From positions 62,001-126,000 of the forward strand of contig CALGRX010000002.1 in the NCBI GenBank assembly GCA_937880755.1: 64,000 nucleotides of DNA, written 5' to 3'. The notes below the pieces were generated by a model. The model did no database searches and was not told the origin of the DNA. It saw nothing but the letters and a program-made list of their open reading frames with translations. Below, piece by piece: positions 43,515 through 52,380 of the stretch (positions are counted from its first letter, which is position 1; each line of letters begins with the position of its first letter). The translations under genes and the position numbers were made by a program. This stretch comes from an uncultured Clostridia bacterium. GTDB lineage: Bacteria; Bacillota; Clostridia; Christensenellales; UBA3700.

Positions 43515-44552
43515 TTAGTTGCCACCGCCGACGGCGATTTGATAAATGAGATTGGCTATATTGCAAGCTGTATTGCGATCGTAGTTGCGACGGCGAAAAT
43601 CGGTGTGGTAGGCTTGGTCGATATTGTCTACGAGTGTGGTTGGCGTAAGATACTTTTGCTCCAAGAGGCGGGCGTAGCCCATAGAACATACTTTGGACGC
43701 GTTGGTAAGTTGGTCGCCTCTCGACGCGTCGGTCGGCAAGGGAATGAGCAGAGCCTTTTTGCCTAATGCAAGTATCTCGTCGACGAAATTGGCGCCTGCC
43801 CGAGAGACTATTACGTCGGCAGCCGCTAGGTAGTCTTGGATATTGTCGGCGTAAGGCAACGGGTAGTATCCGTCGTGCTCGGGCGGTAAGAATTTGCTAC
43901 CCGTAACGTGAACGACGTCGTAGCGAATGGTAAGCGTATCCAAACACTCAACTAGGGTTTTATTGATAGCTCTTGCACCCAAAGAACCGCCGACGACCAA
44001 TAAGATTGGCTTGTCGCCCTTGATATGATGCTCGGCGTAGACTTTGGAAGAGTCGCCCTCGAAAACTACGTCTCTCACGGGGTTGCCTAGTAGGTAGGTT
44101 TTGGACTTTTGGTACACGCCCTCGTGAGAGGTTACCACAGCCTTGGCAAACCTTGCGGTGATTTTGTTGGCAAGTCCCAAAGAGGTGTCCGATTCGTGAC
44201 AAACGACGGGTATGCCTAGCTTTTTGGATGCTAGAACTACGGGAAGAGCGACGTAACCGCCCTTGGAAAACACTACGTCTATCTTGTGCTCCTTGAGTAT
44301 TTTGACGGCTTGCTTGACGTAGCGAGGCAATACAAATGGAATGAGTAGATTGCGAAATAGCTTACTTCTATCAAACTTGACGCTGTCGGTGTGGAAAAAT
44401 TGTACGCCTAAGCTTAGACAAATTTTGTTTTCGATACCGCTTTCGTTGCCAATATACACCACATTGTCAAAACGCCTATACAGATAGGGAAGTAGCGCGA
44501 TATTGGGCATTACGTGTCCCGCCGTGCCACCGCCAGTGAGTGCTACGTTCAT
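43515..44552 (-). CDS. murG: UDP-N-acetylglucosamine--MurNAc-pentapeptide transferase MurG
   Basis: Makes lipid II from lipid I at the inner face of the membrane. 345 residues, GT-B fold. N-terminal ALTGGGTAGHVMPN carries the conserved glycine loop; SKGGYVALPVVLASKKLGIPVVCHESD and LLVVGGSLGARAIN are diagnostic, and AGANFVDEILALGKKALLIPLP is in the UDP-GlcNAc site. It stands alone on the minus strand here, away from the usual mur/fts cluster. The start is ATG 44552 with an RBS-like GGAGG shortly upstream. Confidence 0.96.
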   Translation of the reverse strand: MNVALTGGGTAGHVMPNIALLPYLYRRFDNVVYIGNESGIENKICLSLGVQFFHTDSVKFDRSKLFRNLLIPFVLPRYVKQAVKILKEHKIDVVFSKGGYVALPVVLASKKLGIPVVCHESDTSLGLANKITARFAKAVVTSHEGVYQKSKTYLLGNPVRDVVFEGDSSKVYAEHHIKGDKPILLVVGGSLGARAINKTLVECLDTLTIRYDVVHVTGSKFLPPEHDGYYPLPYADNIQDYLAAADVIVSRAGANFVDEILALGKKALLIPLPTDASRGDQLTNASKVCSMGYARLLEQKYLTPTTLVDNIDQAYHTDFRRRNYDRNTACNIANLIYQIAVGGGN

Positions 44553-44628
44553 AATACACCTCCCGAAGGTAAATTGTCGATACGTATTTATTTTATGAAA
44601 AAAATTGCACGATTATCCAAAATGTATC

Positions 44629-44657
44629 TTGAAATAATTATAATATTGTAGTATTAT
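44629..44657 (+). promoter_or_regulatory. Promoter of the alpha/beta hydrolase gene
   Basis: TTGAAA (44629-44634), 17-bp spacer, TATTAT (44652-44657). The 12-mer TTGTCGATACGT (44574-44585) lies upstream, between this gene and murG. Confidence 0.55.
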
Positions 44658-44676
44658 AATATATAGAGGTGAAAAT

Positions 44677-45588
44677 ATGAAAGAAATCAAGTTTGCGGGA
44701 TATAAAAATTATCCCATCAATCTTTATATTTGGGACGAGGTGGACAAGCCTAAGTGCGTGGTGCAGTTGGTACACGGCATGGTTGAGCACCTCGGCAGAT
44801 ACGACGAGTTCGCTCGCTTTTTGAATAGCAAGGGCTATATCGTGCTCGGCGACGACCACAGGGCTCACGGCAAAACCAGCGGAAAAGCCGACCTGGGCAA
44901 AGCTCCCGAAGGCGACTGCTATTGGGATACGGTGGAAGACCTAAAACTCATAACCGACTATGCCAAAGAGCAATATAATTTGCCACTAGTGTTATTCGGA
45001 CATAGCTACGGCTCTTTCTTGTCGCAAGGATATATTCAATCGGCTAGCGATAAGTTGATAGCGTGCGTACTATGCGGTTCGGCGTTCCAGGACGGAGCGG
45101 ATATCAAAGCGGGTAGATTGGTAGCCAATATGCAAGCGGCTTTGATTGGCAAGGATAAGCCTGCAAAACTCATTAAGAAGCTTTCTTTTGACGTATACGA
45201 TAAGAAGTTCGATCCACCCGTACCGTTTGCTTGGGGTAACCGTGACGACGCCGAGAGACAAAAGTACCTCGACGACGAGTATTGCAACTACGTTTGTTCG
45301 ATAGGCTTCTATCAAAGTTTCTTCAATGCACTAAAAGTCATTTGCAAACAAGAAAATATAGACAAAATCAAAAAGGACTTGCCGATATTCATCATCAGCG
45401 GAGACAAGGACCCCGTGGGTAAGAACGGAGAATCGGTCAACAAACTGTACGGCAAATACAAGGAGAGCGGTATAGAAAACGTGACGATAAAACTCTATAG
45501 CGGGGCAAGACACGAGATACTCAACGAAATTAACAAACAAGAAGTTTTTGACGACGTGTTGAGCTTTTTGGATAAATGCAATAGATAA
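44677..45588 (+). CDS. Alpha/beta hydrolase, monoglyceride-lipase/lysophospholipase-like
   Basis: 303 residues, no signal peptide, so cytoplasmic. LVHGMVEHLGRYDEFARFL, GDDHRAHGKT and the nucleophile elbow GHSYGS (Ser at about 110) are typical of the lysophospholipase group. Asp in ISGDKDPVG and His in GARHEILNE complete the catalytic triad. Substrate cannot be told from sequence. It is 12 bp before parE, with a shared transcript probable. Confidence 0.9.
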   Translation: MKEIKFAGYKNYPINLYIWDEVDKPKCVVQLVHGMVEHLGRYDEFARFLNSKGYIVLGDDHRAHGKTSGKADLGKAPEGDCYWDTVEDLKLITDYAKEQYNLPLVLFGHSYGSFLSQGYIQSASDKLIACVLCGSAFQDGADIKAGRLVANMQAALIGKDKPAKLIKKLSFDVYDKKFDPPVPFAWGNRDDAERQKYLDDEYCNYVCSIGFYQSFFNALKVICKQENIDKIKKDLPIFIISGDKDPVGKNGESVNKLYGKYKESGIENVTIKLYSGARHEILNEINKQEVFDDVLSFLDKCNR

Positions 45589-45600
45589 ACGGAGGACATA

Positions 45601-47559
45601 ATGAGCAGTTACGGCTCGAAAGATTTAGAGGTTTTGGAAGGGCTCGACGCCGTGCGTATGCGCCCCGGTATGTATATCGGTACCACGGGCAACAAGGGTA
45701 TGCACCACATATTGTGGGAAATCGTAGACAACTCGATAGACGAGGTTGCCAACGGCTTCGGCGATACGATAAATATCGAGATTTTTGAGGACAATTCTAT
45801 CAGTGTGTGGGATAACGGTCGCGGTATCCCCGTCGATATTCACCCCAAGTACAAAGTGCCGGGGGTGGAGCTTGTGTTTACCAAACTGCACGCGGGCGGT
45901 AAGTTTAACAACAAGAGCTACGGATTTAGCGGTGGACTTCACGGCGTGGGCGCGTCGGTTACTAACGCTTTGTCGGAGTGGCTGAGGGTGGATATCTACA
46001 AGTCGGGTGTGCAATATACCGAGGAGTTTCACTCTTACGACAAGGGTGACAAGGTGGTCAGCGGTGCTATCAAGACGCCTCTTACCAGCGCTCCTTGCGA
46101 CAAAAAGCTCAAGGGCACTAAGGTTACCTTTTTGCCAGATAAGAGGGTATTTGGTAACGAAAAGTTTAGCTTCGATATAATCAATCGAAGAATTAAGGAG
46201 CTTGCCTTCCTCAACGGCGGTATTAAGCTCTCCGTCAAGGATTACCGCGTGGCTGACGGCAAGACCTCTTATAAGTACAAAACATATCAGTACGAGGGCG
46301 GTATCAAGGACTACGTGACCTACCTCAACGAAGACAAAGCTACCTTGTATCCGACTCCCGTGTACGTGGAAAAAAGACAGGATAACTTTATAGTAGGGCT
46401 TGCATTCCAACACACCGACGGATATCAAGAAAATATATTCAGTTACGTCAACAACATTCCTACCACCGAGGGTGGAACGCACGAGACGGGCTTTAAGTCG
46501 GCACTCACCAAGGTGCTCAACGACTTTGGTCGCTCCAAAAGTATCATCAAGGACAAACAAGCCAACTACCAAGGCGAGGACTTTAGAGAGGGTATGACGG
46601 CGGTTCTCATCGTCAAAATGCAAAACGTGCAATTTGAAGGTCAGACCAAGACCAAGCTAGGCAACCCCGAAGCCAAGAATATGGTGGAAAATCTCCTTAC
46701 CGACGCCCTAAAAGACTACTTCAATAAGGTCAAAAAGGACGTGACCGACGCTATATTTAACAAGGCCGCAGTGGCTTGCAAGGCGAGAGAAAACGCATCT
46801 AAAGCCAAGGAAGTTGCTCGCAGAATGAAGGGCATGAGCAATAGCGAATTGGTGGGCAAGCTCGCCGGCTGTAGCGGTAGAAAAGCCGAACTCAACGAGC
46901 TGTTTATCGTAGAGGGCGACAGCGCGGGTGGCTCGGCAAAACAAGGAAGAGATAGGTCGGTGCAAGCAATCTTGCCACTCAAAGGCAAACCGCTAAACAC
47001 CGAAAAAAAGAGCAAAAACGGCATAGTTGACAACGAAGAATTGATGAGCCTAATCAACGCGCTGGGTACGGGCTTCGATAAGGACTTCGACATCAAAGGA
47101 CTCAAGTACAACAAGGTCATTATCCTAGCCGACGCCGACCAAGACGGAGCGCACATCAGGTCGATTTTGCTGACCTTCTTCTTTAGATATATGCGACAGC
47201 TCATCATAGACGGACACGTGTACATAGGTATGCCGCCTCTATACAAAATCACCGAGAAGAACGTGGTCAAGTACGCGTACGACGACAACGAACTGACGGA
47301 AATGCTCAAAGAATGCGGTAAAAATTATACCTTGCAAAGATATAAGGGACTCGGCGAGATGAACCCCGAACAGTTGTGGGAAACGACGCTCAACCCCGCT
47401 ACGAGAACGCTGATGAAGGTTACGATAGAAGACGCCGCAACCGCGGACAAGCTCATAGACACGCTGATGGGCGCAGACGTAGAGCCTCGTAAGCAATATA
47501 TCTACGAATACGCCGACTTCAACAAGGTGGACAAATTCAAAGAACTTAGCGCAAAATAA
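45601..47559 (+). CDS. parE: DNA topoisomerase IV subunit B (type II topoisomerase B subunit)
   Basis: 652 residues. GHKL ATPase domain with EIVDNSIDEVANG, DNGRGIPVDIH and GGLHGVGASVTNALS, transducer domain (QTKTKLGN), and TOPRIM with EGDSAGGSAKQGRDR and DADQDGAHI. It pairs with the A subunit directly downstream (8 bp). ParE rather than GyrB is favoured because its partner lacks a GyrA box and the pair is not next to recF, but no second pair is in the window to compare. Confidence 0.9.
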   Translation: MSSYGSKDLEVLEGLDAVRMRPGMYIGTTGNKGMHHILWEIVDNSIDEVANGFGDTINIEIFEDNSISVWDNGRGIPVDIHPKYKVPGVELVFTKLHAGGKFNNKSYGFSGGLHGVGASVTNALSEWLRVDIYKSGVQYTEEFHSYDKGDKVVSGAIKTPLTSAPCDKKLKGTKVTFLPDKRVFGNEKFSFDIINRRIKELAFLNGGIKLSVKDYRVADGKTSYKYKTYQYEGGIKDYVTYLNEDKATLYPTPVYVEKRQDNFIVGLAFQHTDGYQENIFSYVNNIPTTEGGTHETGFKSALTKVLNDFGRSKSIIKDKQANYQGEDFREGMTAVLIVKMQNVQFEGQTKTKLGNPEAKNMVENLLTDALKDYFNKVKKDVTDAIFNKAAVACKARENASKAKEVARRMKGMSNSELVGKLAGCSGRKAELNELFIVEGDSAGGSAKQGRDRSVQAILPLKGKPLNTEKKSKNGIVDNEELMSLINALGTGFDKDFDIKGLKYNKVIILADADQDGAHIRSILLTFFFRYMRQLIIDGHVYIGMPPLYKITEKNVVKYAYDDNELTEMLKECGKNYTLQRYKGLGEMNPEQLWETTLNPATRTLMKVTIEDAATADKLIDTLMGADVEPRKQYIYEYADFNKVDKFKELSAK

Positions 47560-47567
47560 GGTACGGT

Positions 47568-50015
47568 ATGGCAAAAAAGAACGAAATAATAGAAGATAAA
47601 TCAAGAATATTGGAGGGAAGCGTAGAGGATATTATACACAACTCTATGATACCTTATTCCGAATACGTCATTCTCGACAGAGCCTTGCCGAGAGTCGAGG
47701 ACGGACTCAAGCCCGTACAAAGAAGAATTTTGTACACTATGCTTGAGCTCGGCATCACCCCCGACAAGCCTCACCGTAAGTGCGCGCGTATAGTCGGCGA
47801 TTGCCTCGGTAAATATCACCCTCACGGCGATAGCTCGGTGTACGAAGCGTTGGTAAGACTAGCGCAAGACTTTAGCGTGAGAAGCACTTTGGTGGACGGA
47901 CACGGCAACTTCGGCTCGGTGGACGGCGACTCGGCGGCTGCTATGCGTTATACCGAAGCAAGACTGACGCCTCTTGCAATGGAGTTGCTCAGGGACTTGG
48001 ATAAAGACACCGTGCCTATGTCGCTCAACTTCGACGACTCGCTGGAAGAGCCCGATATTTTGCCGGGTAGGTATCCTAACTTGCTAGTCAACGGCACGAG
48101 CGGTATCGCGGTAGGCTTGGCGACCAATATTCCTCCGCACAATCTAGGCGAAGTCATTGACGGCGTTATTGCCTACATAGACAACCCCGATATTACGCTA
48201 AAAGAGATGATGAATTATATCCCTGCGCCCGACTTTCCTACGGGCGGTATCATCATCGACAGCGAAGAAATCTTCAAGGCGTACGAGACGGGCAAGGGTA
48301 GAATTATCACTCGCGCGCGCACTCATATAGAAAAGGACGGCGACAAACATAATATCGTCATCACCGAGATACCTTTCGGTATCAAAAAGAGTACATTGTT
48401 GCAAGGCATCAACGCTCTGAGAGAGAGCAAGAAGGAAGTCTTCGGTGTGATAAGCGACATAGTCGACGAGTCGGATAGAAGTGGTATGCGTTGCGTCATC
48501 AAGCTCAAGAAGGACGCCGACCCCGAGAGAATACTTGCAAGCTTGTTCAAGACGAGCAAGCTGGAATCGGCGTGCTGTTGTAATATGGTAGCTATCGCCA
48601 ACGGCAAACCGCAACAAATGGGGCTATTAGATATCATATCTTTCTACGTAGAGTACCAAAGAGAGATTATCTACAAGAGGTCGCAATACGAAATCAACGC
48701 CGCCAAAAAGAGAGCGCACGTGCTCGAGGGCTTGTTGATTGCGGTGGCAAACATTAGAGAAGTGGTGGACATAGTGCTCTCGTCCAAGACCTACAACGAG
48801 TCGAGAGAAAGACTCAGAGAGAGATTCGAGCTCTCCGATAAGCAAGCCGTGGCAGTGTTGGACGTTCCGCTCAAAAGGCTCAACAAGCTTGACGTAGACA
48901 AGATGAAAGAGGAACTAGACGCTCTCAAAGAGAAGATTAAGGAACTAGACGCTATCATCAATTCTAAACGCAGACAGCTTGCCGTGGTCAAAAAAGAGAT
49001 AGGCGAAATCAAAAAGAAATACAACGAGCCTCGTAAGTCCACTATCGTGGCGGAACACGAAACTATATCGTCGGATATCGACCTTAGCAAGATTAAGTTG
49101 GAACGCAAAGGCTTTATCGTGCTCGGCTACGAGGGCGAGATGAGATTTTTGACGGAAAAGAGCTACGCAATGGCTAGCAAGAGCATAGTCAACTGCACGG
49201 CGCCTAACCTCGCCAGACAAGTCTTGCCTTGCTCCAACGACTGCAATATACTCGGCTTTACCGACAAGGGTAACTGCGTAGTATTTAGTATCGACGACCT
49301 GCCCGACGACAAGTGGAAGAGCAAGGGCACGGCTATATCCAAGATATCCAAAGCCGACAGCGACGAGAAGCTGGTGGCTATATTCAATCCTAAGGACATC
49401 AAGGGCAAAGAATTGTATATGATGACCAAAAACGGTATGGTCAAGAGGACTGCCGGCGACGAGTTTAGCGCAGACAAAAAGACGCTTGCTCCCGCTATCG
49501 TGCTCAAGGACGGCGACGTACTGCGTTGGGTAGAAATCAAACAAGAGGACAGCGGTTATATATTCTTTGCCACCGAGCAAGGTATGGCGCTCAACGCTCA
49601 GTCCGACGATATTCCTCTGCAAGGTCGCAAGGCGAGCGGTGTGAGAGGAGTGATGCTCGGCGAGGGCGATAGCGTGGCTTACGCTAGCCAAAACGACGGT
49701 GCGGGCGAGATAGTCGTGATTATGGAAAACGGACTGTGCAAACGCATTATTCTGCCTGAAATAGAACCGACTAAACGCTTCCGCAAGGGAGTGAAGCTCT
49801 TTGACAACAGTGGTGGTAGCGCAGTCTTCGTGGGACTCGTGACCTATCCTTACGATATAGCCCTAGTGGGTATGAATAAAGAATGCGTGGCTATCAACAC
49901 CGAGGATATCCCGATAGATAAGCGTACCTCAAAAGGTAAGAATATCCTCAAACTGAAAGCAAAAGAGATTGGGGCGATGATTGTTATTGACTCTGCACGC
50001 AAACACAACGTTTAA
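47568..50015 (+). CDS. parC: DNA topoisomerase IV subunit A (type II topoisomerase A subunit)
   Basis: 815 residues. The winged-helix catalytic domain has GKYHPHGDSSVYEA (quinolone-resistance region, about 81-94) and the active-site Tyr at about 128 in AAMRYTEARLT. A coiled-coil gate follows (about 410-480), then a C-terminal beta-pinwheel. The canonical GyrA box (QRRGGRG) is absent; only the degenerate LQGRKASGVRG is seen. That argues for topoisomerase IV (decatenation) over gyrase. Weak RBS, likely translationally linked to parE. Confidence 0.9.
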   Translation: MAKKNEIIEDKSRILEGSVEDIIHNSMIPYSEYVILDRALPRVEDGLKPVQRRILYTMLELGITPDKPHRKCARIVGDCLGKYHPHGDSSVYEALVRLAQDFSVRSTLVDGHGNFGSVDGDSAAAMRYTEARLTPLAMELLRDLDKDTVPMSLNFDDSLEEPDILPGRYPNLLVNGTSGIAVGLATNIPPHNLGEVIDGVIAYIDNPDITLKEMMNYIPAPDFPTGGIIIDSEEIFKAYETGKGRIITRARTHIEKDGDKHNIVITEIPFGIKKSTLLQGINALRESKKEVFGVISDIVDESDRSGMRCVIKLKKDADPERILASLFKTSKLESACCCNMVAIANGKPQQMGLLDIISFYVEYQREIIYKRSQYEINAAKKRAHVLEGLLIAVANIREVVDIVLSSKTYNESRERLRERFELSDKQAVAVLDVPLKRLNKLDVDKMKEELDALKEKIKELDAIINSKRRQLAVVKKEIGEIKKKYNEPRKSTIVAEHETISSDIDLSKIKLERKGFIVLGYEGEMRFLTEKSYAMASKSIVNCTAPNLARQVLPCSNDCNILGFTDKGNCVVFSIDDLPDDKWKSKGTAISKISKADSDEKLVAIFNPKDIKGKELYMMTKNGMVKRTAGDEFSADKKTLAPAIVLKDGDVLRWVEIKQEDSGYIFFATEQGMALNAQSDDIPLQGRKASGVRGVMLGEGDSVAYASQNDGAGEIVVIMENGLCKRIILPEIEPTKRFRKGVKLFDNSGGSAVFVGLVTYPYDIALVGMNKECVAINTEDIPIDKRTSKGKNILKLKAKEIGAMIVIDSARKHNV

Positions 50016-50017
50016 TG

Positions 50018-50146
50018 CTCTCGCGCCATATCTACTTCGTTATGCTTTGTCGACTTTACGTTTTTGCGTAGGTCACGTATGCTCAAGTACGCTCCCCATG
50101 CAAAATCCGCAGTCTTCGCGCCTAACTCGCGCCTATGGCGCGAGAG
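50018..50146. repeat. Inverted-repeat element downstream of parC
   Basis: 13-bp perfect arms CTCTCGCGCCATA (50018-50030) and TATGGCGCGAGAG (50134-50146), the left one starting 3 bases after the parC stop. The right arm also forms a local hairpin, CTCGCGCC-TAT-GGCGCGAG (50126-50144), so two mutually exclusive folds are possible. No ORF in between. Confidence 0.7.
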
Positions 50147-50174
50147 TTGCATACTAGTAAATAATAGCAAAAGC

Positions 50175-50254
50175 AAGCCACCTCCCTTTGCACAAAGGAG
50201 GCTCGATAGGATAGAGATTCCTACCCCTTACAAGTAAGGCTCGGAATGACAGAG
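50175..50254. repeat. Dispersed intergenic repeat, copy R4
   Basis: CCTCCCTTTG/CAAAGGAGG hairpin (50181-50201) followed by AGAGATTCCTAC...GGAATGACAGA (50213-50254). Related to R1 and R5. Nothing else is found in 50016-50289. Confidence 0.7.
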
Positions 50255-50289
50255 GTGTAGAGATTGCCGTACTCGATTAGGGACGCATT

Positions 50290-50353
50290 TTGATTGCTTT
50301 ATATAGATAAAAGTATTATAATATCGCTGCAACAATAAGCGGCGATATTTTTT
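50290..50353 (+). promoter_or_regulatory. azlC promoter overlapping a terminator-like hairpin
   Basis: TTGATT (50290-50295), 18-bp spacer, TATTAT (50314-50319). A hairpin ATATCGCTGC/GCGGCGATAT (50321-50348) plus T6 follows immediately before the azlC start (50360). As transcription would begin inside the left arm, the hairpin more likely ends upstream transcripts than attenuates azlC. 50016-50289 otherwise holds repeats. Confidence 0.5.
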
Positions 50354-50359
50354 GGACAA

Positions 50360-51241
50360 ATGACGGAAAAAAGACTGACGATAAAAGACGGAATAAAGAT
50401 GGGACTGCCCGTAGGACTTGGATACCTCAGCGTATCCATTGCCTTTGGTTTGACTGCCGTACAGAGCGGGCTTGCCAAGTGGGTGCCTATCCTCATATCC
50501 CTCACCAACTTTACGGGCACGGGGCAGTTTGCCGCCGTCAATCTATGGAGCGTGGGTGCGGGAATAGCAGAGATTGCCTTTACCGTCTTGATGATAAATC
50601 TCAGATACTTTTTGATGTCGTTGTCGGTGGCGCAAAAACTGCCGAGCGATATCACGATGGGTAAGCGGTTGCTAATCGCATTCGGTATGACGGACGAAAA
50701 CTTTGCCGTAATATATTCTACCAAAGGTAGGTTGACTTTTGGCTACTGTATTGGCGTGATGACTGCCTCTTACGTCGGGTGGGTCGGTGGTACGGCCATT
50801 GGCGCACTACTGCAAAACGTGATACCGGTATTGCTTTATTCGGCTCTCGGCATTATGATTTACGCAATGTTCGTGGCGATAGTTACACCGACTTGTAGGG
50901 AGAACAAAGCCGTGCTCGGCGTGGTCGGTATTGCCGTGGCGATAAGTTGTATATTCTATTGGACGCCTCGTCTTAACAAACTCTCCAGCGGTTGGGTATA
51001 CGTCATTGCGGGCGGTGTGTCGGCGGTGATTATGGCCATAGTTGCGCCTATCAAGGACGAGCAAGATAAGAACCTCGAGCAAGAGAGCGTAGACGATAAA
51101 CCAATCAAGCCGATTACCGAGAATGAGACGGCTATTGACGTCGGCGTCGAGAGTGTCGAGGATAGTATAGAAAATAGCGACGAGCAAAAGCCTGCCGACT
51201 TAGCAAAAGATAAGGCGGATAGCATAGGGGGCGAGGTATGA
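50360..51241 (+). CDS. azlC: AzlC-family branched-chain amino-acid permease subunit
   Basis: 293 residues. The N-terminal four-fifths is the AzlC membrane domain (IKMGLPVGLGYLSVSIAFGLTAVQSGL, LTNFTGTGQFAAVNLW, INLRYFLMSLSVAQKL). The last 70 residues are an added acidic tail rich in Glu and Asp that normal AzlC proteins lack. AzlC and AzlD pairs export branched-chain amino acids or related compounds. It overlaps azlD by 4 bases (ATGA). Confidence 0.93.
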   Translation: MTEKRLTIKDGIKMGLPVGLGYLSVSIAFGLTAVQSGLAKWVPILISLTNFTGTGQFAAVNLWSVGAGIAEIAFTVLMINLRYFLMSLSVAQKLPSDITMGKRLLIAFGMTDENFAVIYSTKGRLTFGYCIGVMTASYVGWVGGTAIGALLQNVIPVLLYSALGIMIYAMFVAIVTPTCRENKAVLGVVGIAVAISCIFYWTPRLNKLSSGWVYVIAGGVSAVIMAIVAPIKDEQDKNLEQESVDDKPIKPITENETAIDVGVESVEDSIENSDEQKPADLAKDKADSIGGEV

Positions 51242-51549
51242 AACTATTGATAATGATTGCCGTGATAGCCCTCGTGTCCTACTTGCCGAGAGTATTGCCG
51301 TTTGTGATTTTTAGGGGCAAAATCAAAAATACCTTCGTCAAATCGGTGCTCAACTATATGCCGTACGGAATTTTGTCGGCGATGATTTTCCCCGCCGTAT
51401 TGTATTGTACCTCTTCGATATGGAGCGCGTTGGTGGGGTTCGTTGCGGCGATATTGGCGTCTTGGCGCAAGCTGGGACTGTTGCCGGTGGCACTCATATC
51501 TACGGCAGCGGTCTTTGTTGTGGAACTAATTATGAAATTTTGTTGTTGA
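51238..51549 (+). CDS. azlD: AzlD-family small membrane subunit
   Basis: 103 residues with four hydrophobic helices. VSYLPRVLPFVIF and YMPYGILSAMIFPAVLY are typical of AzlD. Partner of the preceding AzlC. Confidence 0.92.
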   Translation: MKLLIMIAVIALVSYLPRVLPFVIFRGKIKNTFVKSVLNYMPYGILSAMIFPAVLYCTSSIWSALVGFVAAILASWRKLGLLPVALISTAAVFVVELIMKFCC

Positions 51550-51594
51550 AAAAGGCAAAATATATGATAAAATATAAAGGTACGGGAGGATAGT

Positions 51595-52017
51595 ATGGAT
51601 ATCAATTTTTTTAAGAAAGCAAAAATGCAAGCAATGAAAGAGAAAAATAGGGACGCAATGAACGCTTACGACGCCGTAATCAGCAAGATTATGTTGCAGA
51701 CTATCGAGGCGAGAAGTAAGGGCAAAGAGCTGACCGAAGGCGATATCATCGTGATTTTGCAAAAAGTAGAGAAGGAGTTGCAAGAAGAAAGACTTGGCTA
51801 CGAAAAGGGCGGAAGAGCCGAATCGGTGGCAAGCCTCGACGTGCAAATCGCCACTGTGTCGCAATATTTGCCTAATATGATGAGCGACGAGGAAATCAAA
51901 GCCGAAATAGAAAAGCTCGACGACAAGTCTATCGGCAACGTGATGAAGTACTTTAAGTCCAACTTCAACGGCAAGTGCGATATGAAGAGAGTGGGAGAGA
52001 TACTCAAAACTCTGTAA
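51595..52017 (+). CDS. yqeY: YqeY/GatB-like protein
   Basis: 140 residues. LQTIEARSKGKELTEGDIIVIL and the C-terminal NVMKYFKSNFNGKCDMKRVGEILK mark the YqeY family, which shares the tRNA-binding tail domain of GatB and is often linked to translation. GGAGG upstream. The function of free YqeY is not established. Confidence 0.93.
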   Translation: MDINFFKKAKMQAMKEKNRDAMNAYDAVISKIMLQTIEARSKGKELTEGDIIVILQKVEKELQEERLGYEKGGRAESVASLDVQIATVSQYLPNMMSDEEIKAEIEKLDDKSIGNVMKYFKSNFNGKCDMKRVGEILKTL

Positions 52018-52038
52018 GATAGTTGAATAATATCAAAG

Positions 52039-52063
52039 GTGAGGCGGGTGCCTCACTTTTTTT
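52039..52063 (+). terminator. Terminator after yqeY
   Basis: Perfect 7-bp stem GTGAGGC/GCCTCAC with loop GGGT, followed by T7 (52057-52063). Confidence 0.93.
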
Positions 52064-52112
52064 ACGATTGACGCAACCTTAGTCGTACTCAAAAGGTTAG
52101 TATAGGGTTTTC

Positions 52113-52374
52113 ATTCCCTCCGTCTTGACAAAGCGGCTTGCTTACGGTGGAGATACGAGCAAGACAAGGAGAGTGAGGACGGCGTGAGGAAGCATACTAA
52201 TGCGTATGTGACCGATACGCTACCGCAAACTTGACACAGTATTGCGAAGTATATACGCTGTAAGACCACTTCCCTTTGCACAAAGGAGGCTTCAAAAGGA
52301 TGAGATTGCGAAGTATTGCAAGCAATACTTAGCAATGACGAGATAGGATAAGCGCTCCGTCTATGCATAGACGG
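52113..52374. repeat. Composite dispersed intergenic repeat, copy R5
   Basis: Modules: ATTCCCTCCGTC (52113-52124), CACAGTATTGCGAAGTAT (52235-52252), CTTCCCTTTG/CAAAGGAGG hairpin (52269-52290), GAGATTGC...AGCAATGACG (52302-52340), and the perfect 18-bp palindrome CCGTCTATGCATAGACGG (52357-52374). The same modules appear in R1 and R4. No gene is seen in 52064-52380. Confidence 0.75.
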
Positions 52375-52380
52375 CTTCAA

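Noticed and set aside
45625..46632. 335-residue minus-strand frame inside parE
   Set aside because: Lies antisense to the conserved ATPase domain of ParE; no sign of selection for a separate product.
47568..50015. GyrA
   Set aside because: No canonical GyrA box and not beside gyrB-recF; ParC is favoured, though not proven without the second pair.
50321..50348. Attenuator for azlC
   Set aside because: Predicted transcription start falls inside the left arm of the hairpin, so it cannot form fully in the azlC mRNA; better read as a terminator for upstream transcripts.
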